Notes: generated by a model from the sequence alone, not told the origin. 64,000 nucleotides of DNA from Ariolimax columbianus (GCA_036924085.1 JAVGWX010000012.1:30615479-30679478); one strand, 5' to 3'. Shown: positions 1-12,892, counted from the first letter of the stretch. Numbers and translations: made by a program.

Positions 1-777
1 GGCGCTCATCATTCTTCAAGAAGAACCGAACGTTGATGTTCTCTATCTGAAGCTGTCCATGATCAAAGTGGAGATAATTGGATCAAGATTTAAACGATGG
101 AAGCTTCTCAAAGAAAATGTCTGAGATACTTAGTTTTTGCAGTGATCGTGAGCAGTTTACTTCTTACTCCAGAAACGAAAATGATCGTGTGTTCTGCTCC
201 AATGTAGATGACCTGGTAAATGCTCTAGGATTAAACTGGAATCGCTAGAATAGTGACTATTCACGAACTCCTCTAAATTAAGTATCAAAACGGACACACT
301 GTGAACATGAAATAAATCTGCGTTAACATTAAATTATATTAAATTCATCAAGTATGGCAGAAATGGCTGAAGTGACCTGAAGATTATGGCTCTTTTGATG
401 GAAATAGGAAATAAAGCCGTTTCTTATGTGAATGGGATAACGAAGAAAAGATTTTTCACCATTGAAATGAGACTGACTTCTAAATGGTTATAAAGGTCAG
501 AAAGAAGAATATGCAACACCCAGTATTAGGAGAAAGGCCCACACATCCCTGATACCGAACCTACACATCATAATATGTGTGGTGAAAAATTTCGTTAAAG
601 CCATAGACCGTACAGGGTCAGCTTTCAAGTACCTGGCTGACAAATTTCATCGACTCAGCGAATCGTTTAATAAAGAGAGAATCTTTGTCGGTCTTAAGAT
701 CTGGGAACATTTCAGAGACGAGGTGTTAGACAAGCTGCAGAGGATGTCGAGATTATAGAACTACGCTACGCATCATA
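1..777. other. Unannotated left edge
   Basis: Low-complexity-free, AT-rich DNA with no open frame I recognise. The innexin A exons equivalent to B exons 26306-26587 and 29317-29450 should lie upstream of 1565. I searched this stretch for the YYxW-type exon and did not find it, so those exons are probably outside the window. Confidence 0.4.
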
Positions 778-880
778 GTAGAACAAAGTCAAGTCAAGGT
801 GAGTTAAATCATCTCGCAACCGGTGAGGTTGTTGGGGCACACCTGGAGACACCCAAACAACCCCATGTCCTAAAATATCC
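778..880 (-). mobile_element. RTE-type LINE 3' end fragment
   Basis: On the + strand this stretch shares an interrupted block with the 3' flank of the RT fragment at 42345-42410: TTGGGGCACACNTGNAGACACCC followed by AACCCCA. In both places the outer end is a short pentamer-like tail (CAAGT-like here, TTCAG-like at 42330-42350), as expected for the 3' tail of a minus-oriented RTE copy. No coding remnant could be read next to it. Confidence 0.45.
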
Positions 881-1079
881 ACTTTTCCATTTCCACTTGG
901 AATTTTCCTCCGACAACTGCGGCAAGGCAAGGGCTGAGCACCGTGTACGCTTTACCAGAACAATACCACAATGGAGAAACGATACCAGAGGAATTAGTCC
1001 ACTTCAATGTTACCTGACTGGTGTTGGGCACTCGCCAGAGATTATCCAGAGCAGCTATACAAGCCACTGACAAAGCGAC

Positions 1080-1564
1080 GTTGGACGTAGAAGTGGACTT
1101 TTACCTGTACGTATTATATGTACGTATTACTCTATTATAATATATAAATAAATAGTATCATTTATTGCGGATTTGTTTATAAACAGTGGCCAATTTGACG
1201 TTTTCATTGTCATATTTATGTTCAGAATCTTGAAATCTTTCAGAAATGGCAACGTTTTTTCTCAGAAGCGTGACCTGTATCAAAGTTTGTTGTCCAATGT
1301 TATTGACTTTCCCTCAGGGTCTGATTCAGTGTAATTGTAGAGCACTCGCGTTTTCCGACGATCAACTCCCGATACTGGCACGCTCTAGTCGAGTCACTTG
1401 TAAATGGCTGTCTGGATTAATGTAAAAGGAAGAAATGCAGCGAGGTAAGGAACTGTTCACTATGCCTTATAAACAAGATCTGGCATCGTAAACTAGTCTC
1501 TCGAACACTTTGTCAACGACGGCAGTGTTGAGACGATATTTACTTTTTATGTCATTTTTCTTAG
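1080..1564. other. Intron DNA upstream of innexin A exon
   Basis: AT-rich non-coding sequence leading to the splice acceptor TTTTTCTTAG that ends at 1564. Nothing else is recognised. Confidence 0.4.
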
Positions 1565-1673
1565 GCATGACTACGGAAACAGCCTTAATGGACCAGGAGA
1601 CCAGAGACAAGCAGCTGAGCCACGTGGCTGAGTTCTTCCATAGGTGGGTCTCAACACGAGCAACATCTGCTCG
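1565..1673 (+). CDS. Innexin A, internal exon (cytoplasmic loop)
   Basis: Internal coding exon of 109 bp, entered with two bases (GC) completing a codon and left with two bases (CG). It encodes about 36 residues starting MTTETALMDQETRDKQ and running through LSHVAEFFHRW to TSAR. It matches almost residue for residue the exon at 30974-31082 of innexin B (MTTETTLMEQ, then LSHVAEFVHRW). In innexins this hydrophilic stretch lies in the cytoplasmic loop between membrane segments 2 and 3. The flanks are clear splice sites, TTCTTAG before and GTGAGT after. The ATG at 1567 is an internal methionine and not the gene start. Confidence 0.85.
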
Positions 1674-1756
1674 GTGAGTACAGCTATAACAGGTGATAGG
1701 GTCAGATTCACATATTGGGTGTCGTGATCCATGTATCTTCAATAGTTACATCTTTT

Positions 1757-1842
1757 GATCTGCTATGTCTAAGATGTCAAATTCGTGGAGACTTTGGATT
1801 GATCTACTATGTCTAAGATGTCAGATTCGCGGAGACTTTGAA
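1757..1842. repeat. Two-copy 44 bp tandem duplication
   Basis: Two adjacent near-identical copies beginning at 1757 and 1801, each containing TATGTCTAAGATGTCA and GGAGACTTTG. They lie about 80 bp inside the intron after the 109 bp innexin A exon. No coding role is seen. Confidence 0.7.
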
Positions 1843-2183
1843 GCTGTTGTCTATCTCAGTAGACAGACAACACGTTCACATCATAGTCACGGACAGCTCC
1901 TGCCTGGCTCACTAGTTGGCTGGGCAAGTCCTCGAAAATGGATTAGTCAATAGGCTCTTATCACACCCTCCCCCAAACCACACTCAACCTCCACACACAC
2001 AAACATGCATACATACACACATACCCATCGTAAAAACTGAGTACTGTTAGAATAAATGTTCACTTCCTCATCCAAAGCCACGATTTCTATTTTGGAACAC
2101 AGATGCTTGATACGCAAACAACGGAACAGAAGACGCGAAAAACTGGCTAACATGAGTCAGCTGTCAATAGCTTTCAATAAAAA

Positions 2184-2303
2184 AGATACGCTGTCAGAGA
2201 CGCAGTGAACTTGTTGACAGGAGACAGTTACACATATCCCCCAATAAACAGATACACTGTCAGAGACGCAGTGAAGTTGTTGACAGGAGTCAGTTACACA
2301 TAG
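2184..2303. repeat. Two-copy 66 bp tandem duplication
   Basis: Copies begin at 2184 and 2250, sharing CTGTCAGAGACGCAGTGAA, TTGTTGACAGGAG and CAGTTACACATA with few differences. Intronic in innexin A. Confidence 0.7.
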
Positions 2304-2439
2304 CTCCTAATTTAAAAAAACGGCCGCTGCTCGGGCAAAATACAAGTTAAAAATCGACTCAAATTATTCTAGGGATTCTCGCCCCACAGAGAATATGTCG
2401 CAAAAAAAGTGGATTGTGTGGCCATAACAACATGTTTTG

Positions 2440-2520
2440 GTTATTTGTTTGATAGAGCGGCTTAGATGGCGCCTGACAGGCTGCGGGTCTACCTTGCTCT
2501 AATTTATGCTTCCACCTCCC
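2440..2520 (+). repeat. Dispersed repeat fragment (family R1)
   Basis: Contains AGATGGCGCCTGACAGGCTG followed by CGGGTCTACCT. This core recurs at 34021 and 41466 on the + strand and at 37255-37290 on the minus strand. Only the core is preserved here. Confidence 0.6.
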
Positions 2521-2673
2521 CCAGTCTCAAAAAATAGGCGATTGTATATTCCAGAGGCTAGCAGAGGCTGGGATTGACCTGGCAAGTCACCAGTAGATTT
2601 TCACTTGCCCTAAAAAAATATGAAACGAAGGAGGTCGCACATCCCCACGTAGTCTAACGACAAAAGTGGACTG

Positions 2674-2775
<102 letters not shown>

Positions 2776-3374
2776 CAAGACACTATTCTGTGTGTATCTG
2801 TTTGTAATGTGTTGGGCGAGTTCCAGTATGGCAATTTTCAGTGCAACAGTTTTGCCAATTCTTTCTGTTTCATAGAAGAAGCGGTGGTACAGAGAAAAAA
2901 CCACCGACATGTCCAGTCAAACTGGCTACGAGTGGGATTGTAAACCAAGATTACACTCGAGTTACTTCCTCTCACCAGACATTCATCTTTGATGCATGGT
3001 CAGTCAATCGTATCGTAAATACTTTTGTAAAAGCTGCTTGAAGTCGGCGGAATGGATAAGACACAGGCCAGGCAACTAACGCTTGAGGGTTAAATAATTA
3101 TGAAGTTTGACAATGGAAGGATAAAACAAACAGCAATAAACAAAACATTAAATCCCATCAACTGCAGGATCTCACTTTGGAGGCGTGACTCAAGCAGACC
3201 TGTCCTAGTAATTCTGCTAGATTTTACCATCAAGGCATGAAATGAAAGACATTGGAGATCCATTACAGACGACCTTCCTATTGAGAGAAAAACTGTACTG
3301 ATCTTATCTGATCTTCTGTTTCCAATTGGGCATATCTTTATTTGAAAGTCTCTTTTTTCATAATTGAGTGTCAT

Positions 3375-4495
3375 CATCATGTAGCATTTCCTTTATAGAA
3401 CGTCGCTCCCATCACAGTCTGTCTGAAAAAAACTAATTCCCTTGCCAAAACTCCAGCCTCCGCCACAGTCATAGTCAGGCATTCCTTGATATCTTGGTGC
3501 TATCGTCTTCGTGGTCTTTCCTCTTTTACCCGGCACCATATTTTCCCTCACTGTTCTATCGAGACCGTTGTGTCTCTTGATGTGACAAAAGTCTTAGCAT
3601 TTTCTAGCCAAAATGTAATTGATAAACCAGTTCTCCTCTATGCTCAACTCTTGCCGAATGTCTACATTTGTCTTTTTCTCTGTCATGGGTATTCTGAGGA
3701 TCTTCCTGTAACAATTTGACTCGAAGGATTCGATTCTTTGTCTTGAAGTTTTGGTAATTGTCCATGATTCGCAGCCATAAGCTGCCACAGGAAAAAAATA
3801 GGCTCTCAATACTTTTACTTTTATCATTTTGTTGGTGCTCTGCCATTATTTCTCCAGGCTGTTCAGTTTCTGCATTGGCATTGCTATTCTTCTTCTGATT
3901 TCTTACGAGCAGTCGCAATTTTTGTCAATTCTTGAGCCCAGATATCCAAAATGTGTGACCTGATCTATTTCCTCACCACCCACTGTAAATTTATGCTGAC
4001 ATTGTGTTTTGTCCGTGGTCATTATCTTTGTTTTATTTATGTTTATGAACAACTTTTGATCTTTACCATGTCCATTAACGGATGTAAGTAGCTGCTCTAG
4101 CCCTTCCGAACTTCTTAATAGTATCACTGTGTCATCTGCGTATCGTATATCTGGAATCTAGTGCCTCCCAATCGTAAATGGGTCGAAATTGTCAATGTTC
4201 TCGTCTTCTTTAACATTTCTCATTATACATTCCGCATATATGTTGTACAGATAAGGTGAGAGGATACATCCCTGTCTTACTGCCTTTTGTACTGCAAACC
4301 AATCTGATGTTTGCCCAGAGACGCGGACAGCGGCTTGTTGATTTTGGTATAATGTTTCAATGAGATGAATAATATGCACAGGAAACCCCATTTCCATCAT
4401 GATTTTCCACAGATTTTGAAGTAGATTTATGTTTTCCTTTTTCATGTAGTTTATACTTTCGATATGATGAAGACATTCCTCCTTAGTCACCTCTT
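3375..4495 (-). mobile_element. RTE-type LINE fragment, reverse transcriptase C-terminal half
   Basis: Minus-strand reading in several frames gives a degenerate non-LTR reverse transcriptase. From the 5' side: MMEMGFPVHIIHLIETLYQ and AAVRVSGQTSDWFAVQKAVR then QGCILSPYLYNIY (4158-4490), next LFININKTKIMTTDK and EIDQVTHFGYLGSRIDKN (3903-4127), then FPVAAYGCESWTITKT and EKKTNVDIRQELSIEENW (3594-3827). Frames change at least twice and the FADD box region is damaged, so it is inactive. The 3' side ends at a CATCATCAT stretch near 3375, that is an (ATG)n-like tail on the element strand. Two further copies lie at 47455-47850 and 62404-63161. It is 5' truncated near 4495. Confidence 0.85.
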
Positions 4496-4639
4496 ACGAT
4501 ATGAATGGCTGGTTACAGGGCTAGTATCCTTAGTTCCCCTTTTGAGTCCCCGTAACACATAAACATTTATTTAGATTTAGTTGTTAGTTGTCTTTACACT
4601 TATGCCGTTGACAGATGTGTGGAGCTTAAATTGTCTATC

Positions 4640-4900
4640 CTTGGCCTACTGCGTTGCATCTATCGCTGTGAGCCTGTGTTGTTGCTCAATCACGCTAATG
4701 TCATCTATCCACCATCCTCTCGGTCGCCCCCTTGTCCTATAGTGCCGACCATACATCGAGTGTCTTGATTTCCCAGTCCATCTTTTCTGGCAACACCGAT
4801 GACCTTTCATAAACACTCCCATCTCACTCGCTCTCACACACCTTGGACAGAGGCCATGTTTGCCACTGGTAGCACATAGTCGGCGTAAATACACTGGTTA
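4640..4900 (-). mobile_element. Possible LINE C-terminal scrap
   Basis: The minus strand encodes RTRGRPRGWWIDDIS about 40 residues before a stop at 4646. This resembles the RGRPRxRWxDNI motif near the C-terminus of RTE-type reverse transcriptases. The upstream residues are not recognisable, so the call is tentative. Confidence 0.35.
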
Positions 4901-5087
4901 TCAGCTGCGGCTTTGTTGCTAACCATAAGATCATGTATATAAGCGATATGTACAGTTGATAAGTCACAGCAGATGCTTTTGGACACCTAGTATCGATTTC
5001 CCTGTCGAGCCTACCCGTTTGCTGAAAATATACTACCCAAACATCTCAAAGTTAAAAGGTTTGTCCCATAGTAATTATACTACTGCC

Positions 5088-5285
5088 GGGAGAGACCCCA
5101 GTATACTAAGCAACAGCTTGTATGAGGTAGGGTGGACAGAGTTGTTTTCATCGCTGGATTTTACTTCCCGTGTTGCATGCCAGGTACCTCTGGGTCGACT
5201 AGAGCATGACGGCCATGGGAGTTGAACCCCGTTCCTTTGCCGTGATAAGCGAGTTCTTACCACTACACTAATCAGAAGCTCAGAT
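5088..5285 (-). mobile_element. tRNA-derived SINE (family S1)
   Basis: On the minus strand the element starts with a tRNA-like head: TTAGTGTAGTGGTAAGA (A-box like), then GGGGTTCAACTCCC (B-box like), then TAGTCGACCCAGAGGTACCTG. The same order of motifs is found at 61185-61395 (+) and 24565-24735 (+), and in pieces at 30635, 36010, 60370 and 62160. The tRNA head indicates RNA polymerase III transcription and mobilisation by LINE enzymes. It lies in the large intron of innexin A. Confidence 0.7.
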
Positions 5286-5489
5286 ACCAAATACATGAAC
5301 TCGGACCTGTTAAAGAGTAATATCATTGACACTTATATTGAGTGGGCCAGGCGTTCTGCTGATTGTCATAGTCGTTAATTCGCAAGTTGTATTTGGCACA
5401 GGTTGGTTGAAATTTACCATAAGAAAATGAAGTCTATGTTCCGCTTCAATAGTTACTGATATAAAAGACTGAGATTGAAAAAAATGCTT

Positions 5490-5560
5490 GAAATACTTGA
5501 AATCCTGGTATTCAAACAGGCATGTTATTGCCTGTTGCTAGGTAGCCGAAGTCTATCGGC
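5490..5560 (+). repeat. Dispersed repeat fragment shared with 32690-32760
   Basis: Contains CAAACAGGCATG, then TGCTAGGTAGCCGAAG. The second copy at 32715-32760 has CAAACAGGCAGG and TGCTAGGTAGCCGAAG in the same order. The nature of the family is unknown. Confidence 0.5.
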
Positions 5561-6135
5561 TATACATAGTAGGTATTTTACAACTTCGTTCGGCTTACTA
5601 GTCCTAGGGTAAGGTACAAATAAAGCGTGCACCTTCGCTAAAATGTAAGATAAATCTTTAGCGAACAACTACAACAGGAACATAGACTATTGTAACAATG
5701 GGCCTCATTAGAGGAATGCCCTACAAAGCTATTTTTATTGTTCTTGCACGTGCTTTTGTATAACACAATTAGGACATCAGTGGTTAGTCCCATCAACAAC
5801 CCTCCTTAGTCGCTTTCTACATTATTTGTATCAAAGTATGCAGGCTAATGCACATTAGGGCGATCTTACTACCAATCCACGCCAATATTTACCTGATGGA
5901 ATGGTTGGTCTGACCGGATCATCGTGAAAGAGAAGATTAATCAAGGCTTAGCACTGGTTCTCGTTCAGGCTGTGTCGCAGGTGGGGATCGACACTGTAAT
6001 CCCATTGCTTTGATCTTATTTCTGAGCCTCGCGTTGACATACAGGAGGAATCCAGACCATCATCGCGAGTACGCCCCGGGATGATATAAGAAACACTCTA
6101 AACTAAGAAACGCTAAATTAGCACGAGTATCTTCG

Positions 6136-6906
6136 AACAACAGCCACAATAACAACAATATCAAAAATAACACCAACATAGAGATAAGCAACAACAGCTG
6201 TAACAGCAACAACAACAACAACAACAACAATAACACCAACAGAGACAGGAACAACAACAGCAAGAACATCATCAACAACAACAGCATAAACAACAATCAC
6301 AACAGCAACAACAGCATCAACAGCAACAACAACAACAACATCAACAACAACATAAAAACAGTTTGTCAACAGCAACAGCAGCAGCAACAACAACAACAAC
6401 AGAAACATCAAAAGCAACAACTGCAACAACAATAACAGCAACAACAGCAAGAACAATAACAATAACAACAGCAACATAAACAACAACAATATCAACAAAG
6501 ACAGCAACAACAGCATTAAGAATTACAGCAATTCCATCAACAAAAGCTACAACTACAACAGCAGCAACAGCTGCAACACCAACACAGCAACAGGAATGAC
6601 CACAAAAACAGGAATAACCCAAACAACAGCAACGATAACAAAAGCAACATCATCAATATCAACAGTAAAAACAGCTGCAACAATAGCAACAACGACTAGC
6701 ATCATCATCAACAACACAGGAAACAATTAACAATAACAACAGCAGCAACAAAAACCACAACAACATCATAACAACAACAACAACAACAACATCAGTAACA
6801 ACAACAATATCAGCCTCAGCAATATCAGCAGCAACAGCAGCAACACCAACAATAGCAACAGAAATTACAACAACAGCTACCACATCAACAATAGCAACAA
6901 CATCTT
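6136..6906. repeat. CAA/CAG/CAT trinucleotide tract in innexin A intron
   Basis: About 770 bp composed almost wholly of CAA with interspersed CAG, CAT and TAA triplets. It ends about 70 bp before the splice acceptor of the terminal innexin A exon at 6979. Long minus-strand leucine/valine frames are repeat artefacts. Interruptions by TAA stops on the + strand argue against a polyglutamine protein. Confidence 0.9.
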
Positions 6907-6978
6907 AATTATCATTTTCCAAAGAAGCCAAATTATGCTGGACTGAAATAACTTTTAATTTTTCTTTTTTTTTTCCAG

Positions 6979-7696
6979 ATTCAGACATCTGGATTTCATC
7001 CAAAAAATGGCGGGCAATACAATCTTCTGCTATGGCAAACGGTCTGGACATAACCTTGTCCTTATCTACCTCACCACCAAATTCCTGTACCTCCTCAACG
7101 TCGTGGCACAGTTCTTCATAATCTCCGCCTTTCTCAAGTCCAACTACTGGGAGTTCGGACTAGAAGTTGTCAAGACCTATATCCAACACGGAGAATGGGA
7201 AAATGATGAGATCTTCCCAAGAATTGCACTCTGTGACATGAAGATTCGACAAATGCAGAACTTGCAAACGTTAACGTTTCAGTGTGTGCTTACTGCCAAC
7301 CTGTTTCTGGAGAAAATGTTTCTCATTATTTGGTTCTGTTTGTTGTTTTTACTGATTGCTAACGCCATCAGTTTCTTAAGATGGACATTCCAGCTTCTCA
7401 GCGAAACCCAGACAAAACAGTTTTTAATGAGCTTCTCTAGGCATATCATGTCAGGTTCATTAACTACCCTCCAGGATAAGAATATGTTCCGGGCTATGGT
7501 TGACAATTATATGAAACCGGACGGAGTTTTTATATTACGAATAATATCAGTGAACACCTCAGATCTGTTAACCATTGACCTCATTCGGCAGATCTGGTTG
7601 AGATACAAGAAGGATCATAGTGTTTATGCTCTTAAAAATGGCAGTTTCCACACTACGTTGAATGGGATAGGAGATAAGAGTATCGGTAGGGGTTAA
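6979..7696 (+). CDS. Innexin A, terminal exon (TM3 to C-terminus)
   Basis: Innexins form gap junctions and hemichannels in the plasma membrane of invertebrates. This exon encodes the last 238 residues of one. Its first base (A) completes the codon opened at 1673, and the frame continues FRHLDFIQKM, then the hallmark IFCYGKRSGHNLVLIYL leading into TM3. The second extracellular loop carries FPRIALCDMKIRQ and FQCVL, the two cysteines expected in innexin loop 2, separated by 16 residues. TM4 is FLIIWFCLLFLLIANAISF. The cytoplasmic tail includes DGVFILRIISVN and LLTIDLIRQIW, shared with innexin B, and ends in TAA. The ATG at 7007 is internal: coding similarity begins upstream of it, and the acceptor TTTTCCAG ends at 6978. 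The reading frame is intact. Confidence 0.93.
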
Positions 7697-8920
7697 AATT
7701 AAGCAATGATTACATAAGTTGAAGTCTAGAGAAAAAAAAGCCACGCAATCTTTAACATGTTCCCGTTTGATGACTTTGCTTGTATTTGTTAAAGACCTAT
7801 GTTTCACAGAGCGCTGAATAGGTATTGATTGAATGAAAAGGGTAGGTCAGAAATACAGACACTCGTTTATATAAAAAGTCTTCAGGATATAATAGTTATA
7901 ATACATGGACGGAAGATAAACTAGGTCAGCTTTTCTCAACTTGTTTTACCACGACGGAACCTTACAAAACAAGTTTGATTCTAGGAAAGACATGCACACA
8001 CATTATTTTTTGAACAGATCGAGGGGTGTCGTTGGAATAGTCAGGTGTAGGTAAATATATTACGAGGAAAGATGAGACCAAATAAAACTGTAATATGGAA
8101 TCTTCTGTTAATAAAAGATGTTGTTGGTAGAATTCCAGCAGCATTCGGGCTCTCACACTTCGACCCAATGCCATGTAATGGTATCTATTTGTTAGTTGTT
8201 GTTTAATACCATAGAAAGTGTTCCATGTATCTGGCCTCGGAGGACGAATCATTTTCCTAACATCTTTGAGCGTCTGATACTAAAAGAGATAATGGTCAAC
8301 AGTTTGTATGGGTGTGTTCACAACTGACACTCTAGAGTGTTTTGTTGTTGGATTCTGTTCAGGTGTTTGTAAAGTGGGGTGTGTTAGATTTTTAACCGGA
8401 AAATGGTGGCCTGATTCTTCCTTGTGAGTTGATAGATACTTTCATTTGTAATGGAGCCTGCACATGTTTGTAGTCCTCACTTCCTGTATTTACCATGGTT
8501 TATCTGTTTAGCCAAATTTCGTGTTTGCTGTTCTTGTGAATTGTTTGGCTGTAGAGATAAAAAATAAAGAGAGCTAGTTGACAACCTATCATAATATAGC
8601 AATATTGTTCTATGCAATTTTGATTAATTTAATGTTTTCTATACACAACATAAATATTTGTTGAAGTTGAATCAGACAGCTATTACAAATTATACTCAAA
8701 TATGTATGGATTGAATAAAATCAGATAATTTATTTCACACTGACATGCTCAGAAATGCTCGATTTCTGTTCACAATTTTCAGAGTTTTAGTTTTTAGAAA
8801 AAAATGTAAATTCTTGTATTCATTGTTGATCTCCATCGAAACTCTTAAAAGATTTCCAAAAATCCAACACCGAATAAATCGATAACAAGTGAAAATCCTG
8901 CAATCCTTCCAAGAGCCAAC
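7697..8920. other. Innexin A downstream flank, no gene seen
   Basis: AT-rich sequence after the innexin A stop, probably including the 3' UTR. AATAAA hexamers occur at 8563 and 8714. No coding or mobile element signature is recognised. Confidence 0.4.
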
Positions 8921-8925
8921 TCTAG

Positions 8926-9650
8926 AAGTCGATCTCTAGCGAAAATCCTAGACCTTCATTGAAATCAATACTGGATAAGTCGATCTCTAGAGGAACTCTT
9001 AAAGACCTTCCATGGAATCAATACTGGATGAGTCGATCTCTAGAGGAACTCTTAGAGACCTTCCATGGAATCAATACTGGATGAGTCGATCTCTAGAGGA
9101 ACTCTTAGAGACCTTCCATGGAATCAATACTGGATGAGTCGATCTCTAGAGGAACTCTTAGAGACCTTCCATGGAGTCAATACTGGATGAGTTGATCTCT
9201 AGAGGAACTCTTAGAGACCTTCCATGGAGTCAATACTGGATGAGTCGATCTCTAGAGGAACTCTTAGAGACCTTCCATGGAGTCAATACTGGATGAGTCG
9301 ATCTCTAGAGGAACTCTTAGAGACCTTCCATGGAATCAATACTGGATGAGTCGATCTCTAGAGGAACTCTTAGAGACCTTCCATGGAATCAATACTGGAT
9401 GAGTCGATCTCTAGAGGAACTCTTAGAGACCTTCCATGGAATCAATACTGGATGAGTCGATCTCTAGAGGAACAGAGACCTTCCATGGAATCAATACTGG
9501 ATGAGTCGATCTCTAGAGGAACTTAGAGACCTTCCATGGAATCAATCCTGGATGAGTCGATCTCTAGAGGAACTCTTAGAGACCTTCCATGGAGTCAATA
9601 CTGGATGAGTCGATCTCTAGAGGAACTCTTAGAGACCTTCCACTGAGCCA
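8926..9650. repeat. 53 bp minisatellite
   Basis: About 13 head-to-tail copies of a 53 bp unit containing TGGATGAGTCGATCTCTAGA and GGAACTCTTAGAGACCTTCC. Copies near 9465 and 9520 have small internal deletions, and the left copies (8926-9000) are the most divergent. No long open frame. Confidence 0.95.
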
Positions 9651-9654
9651 TCAC

Positions 9655-10087
9655 AGGATGATAAATTTGATGTAAGGTTCATCACTGCACCTTATTTTGG
9701 ATGTCTAGTTGGCAGAATCCGCTAACTTATGTCTGTCTTGTAGTGTGTACATCCCCTGGAGAATGGGGTTCAATTGCAGATTACTTATGTCGTGGCTTTC
9801 CTTTCTGTTGTATGTGAATGTTTTCCGAGTAATGCTGGTCTTTGCTGCTGCTGCTATTATTTTATTGAGGTCACATCTAGATCAAATGTGTCAACAACCG
9901 TTATGGCGTCTGTGTTTTTCAGAGGTCCTTAAGTTGAGTAAAGAATATGGCATATAATGTTGTATTTTTGTTATATTTGTCAGAACTGATATCATTGCAC
10001 GCAGGATACACATAAAGGTGCTCAGTCTCTCTGCCTCGGCAACGGGCAGGATGTACGAGTATTTATACCGGAGGTTCCAGTAGCTCC
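9655..10087. other. Unique spacer between arrays
   Basis: No recognisable gene or element. A short + frame from 9709 has no known motif and is not supported. Confidence 0.35.
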
Positions 10088-10986
10088 TGTTAACATACAA
10101 GCATACATACACACATACATACATACATACACATACATACATACACACACATACATACATACACACACATACATACATACATACATATACATACATACAT
10201 ACACACACATACATACATACATTCATACATACATACATATGTACATACATACATACATACACACACATACATACATACATACACACACATACATACATAC
10301 ATGTATACACACATACATACATACATACATCCAAACATACATACTTACATACGTACACACATACACACATACACACATACACACACACATACATACATAC
10401 ACACATCCATACATACATACTTACATACATACATACACACACATACATACATACATACATACATACACACATACATACATACACACATACATACATACAT
10501 ACATACATAAATACACACACATACATACATACACACATACATACATACATACATACACACACACATACATACATACATACATAAACACATACATACATAC
10601 ACACATACATACACACATACATACACACATACATACACACATACATACATACATACACACATAAATACATACACACATACATAATTACACACATACATAC
10701 ATACACACATACATACTTACACACATACATACATACATACATACATACATACATACATACATACACACATACATACATACACACATACATACTTACACAC
10801 ATACATACATGCGTACATACATAGACACATACATACTTACACACATACATACTTACACACATACATACATACATACATACATACATACATACATACATAC
10901 ATACATACATACATACATACACACACACATACATACTTACACACATACATACTTACACACACACATACATACATACATACATACAC

Positions 10987-11019
<33 letters not shown>

Positions 11020-11022
11020 CAT
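10088..11022. repeat. CATA/CACA tetranucleotide array, about 935 bp
   Basis: Alternating runs of CATA and CACA, broken by occasional TTAC, ATAA or GTAC variants. Several frames on both strands stay open (MYVC or HTYI polymers, the longest reaching 351 codons), because the simple repeat has no stop in those frames. These are not genes. Confidence 0.97.
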
Positions 11023-12214
11023 AATTGCCTAACACAAGCAATGATGGCGACACCATCAGACGGTTTGTGTCTTGATAGTGAAACTTGCGCTGTATTTGGA
11101 TTATGGCGTGAATGAAAAACTGCGCTGGTCAACAGCTTCACTTTCTGGTCTCGAGCTACCTTAGACTAGTGGCAAAACATTAGTCAAGACATCTAGAGGT
11201 AATTCAGGATGCAGGCACTGTGGTTCTATCTCCAATCAGACAAGGTTTTTCTTTTAAATCTGCTCAACTCGATCGGCCACCGTTTCCGTTCATCGCTACG
11301 AGATGGGGGGTGCCTTCCTCTTCACTACAGCGACATACACACATACACATACTTAAATATACATACAAAACACCGGTGTTTGAAACAATAATAATGAGAA
11401 GCTAAGCTGTTGTAAAAAAATCGATGTAAAGAAAGAATGATCGGAGCCATACGGCGTCTTGGTTGAAAATCAAGATTTCACATCTAGGTTACGAGTTTCG
11501 TCCGCCAAAGAAAAATATCTTTGGACTATTAAGTACTCATAGTGCATGTTTACAAATATTTACCGTTAAAAGTGGGAAGGAACTTTCATAGCAAACTGCC
11601 GTTGACGCTGCAATGCTAGAGACTTTAAAGTACTGCGTCTTGGCTTTTTGTGAGGCGGTAGTGATCATTTGCATTGCTCGACGTCTTGCCTTCACTAGTT
11701 GTAAATCAGGTACACATCAGATGATTTAGAACTAGAAGGTTGAGACAGCAGCTTCAACCTGATTGTTATTCCGCAACAGAGAAGCGCTCTAACTGTTCTA
11801 AAAACTAACGTGCCAACAGGTAAAGATAGTCTAATAATATACACTGGTGTCGGAGATAACTGCTAGAGACTTAACAGTACTTGGCATCAGCTTTCTTTCT
11901 GTGAGATGAGGACAAGTTCCCTTCCTCGCTGTTATGTGTCATGTACCAACTTACAGCTTGAATAACTGGAGAGTTACGAAAATAGGTTACAAGCCTAAGG
12001 CTTTGATGATACGGTCAACCCAGACTAATCACGCGTCGCTGAAACTGTTTTTCCCCATAATGTTTTACAATGTCATGTCTCTGTTGCTTTCAGGACGCTT
12101 GCATATTTTTGTTGAATAAATAATAAATGCAATGAAAAAAGTTCAATGTAACATGTAATCATGCCATTTTGTGTTCAATAAAACAATTATTTAACCTTTT
12201 TGTACACGTTTCTT

Positions 12215-12370
12215 TATTCTTTAATTCACACATAACTCATCATAAATTCATGTTAAAATTAACTCATCTTAAATTCATGTCAAACTTAACTCATCTAAAA
12301 TACATCTTAAACTTAATTCCCATTTAATTCATTTGTATTCCTTCTTTAATCCATCGTTAATAAATCTTTA
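12215..12370. repeat. Degenerate AT-rich tandem repeat
   Basis: Repeated AACTCATC and AAATTCAT motifs spaced about 28 bp apart. The copies have drifted. Confidence 0.5.
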
Positions 12371-12892
12371 CTTCGCTCTTTGTTTAATGTATCCAAGCGT
12401 GTTTCAATATTCTCTGTTGACTCATTTCTTCTAATTTAACTTTTTTTTACTGTTTTAGAAGAGTCTGCAGTATGTAAATATAACAGCTCCAGCTGGCTGG
12501 TCTACCGTAACAGATGATTCAAGGGGTCTGCCCTAACTATACCCTCACTGCAAAAAAATTAACTATGACACTAATTGAAAATAATACAATGAAACCTTAT
12601 TTCTACACGTTCACAACTGACTCCGCAATCTTCACTCAAAACAAAAACCTGTCTGGCTGCATGAAATTATAAACTAAACTAAAAGAAACTTGATTACGAA
12701 CTACAACTTGGTAGATGAACCGTTATTTGATAGTCGAACCGTTACTTGATAGACGAACGTTATGTGGATTTCCACAGACGGGAAGATTCGTGTCTGTTTT
12801 GCAACCCAGGGGATTCGTCAGTGGTCCTATTTTCTTTGTCGACGGTGACTTGTAGTGATCGTTGAATAGCTGTATTAGTCAAGTTTCTCTAT

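Noticed and set aside
1467..1742. 91-codon minus-strand frame
   Set aside because: It is the antisense shadow of the innexin A exon at 1565-1673.
6060..6883. Leucine/valine-rich minus-strand frames
   Set aside because: They translate a CAA/CAG trinucleotide tract inside an intron. The composition explains them.
9891..10946. 351-codon minus-strand frame of MYVC repeats, and HTYI frames on the + strand
   Set aside because: Pure by-product of the CATA/CACA microsatellite. Several frames on both strands are open at once, with no other coding signal.
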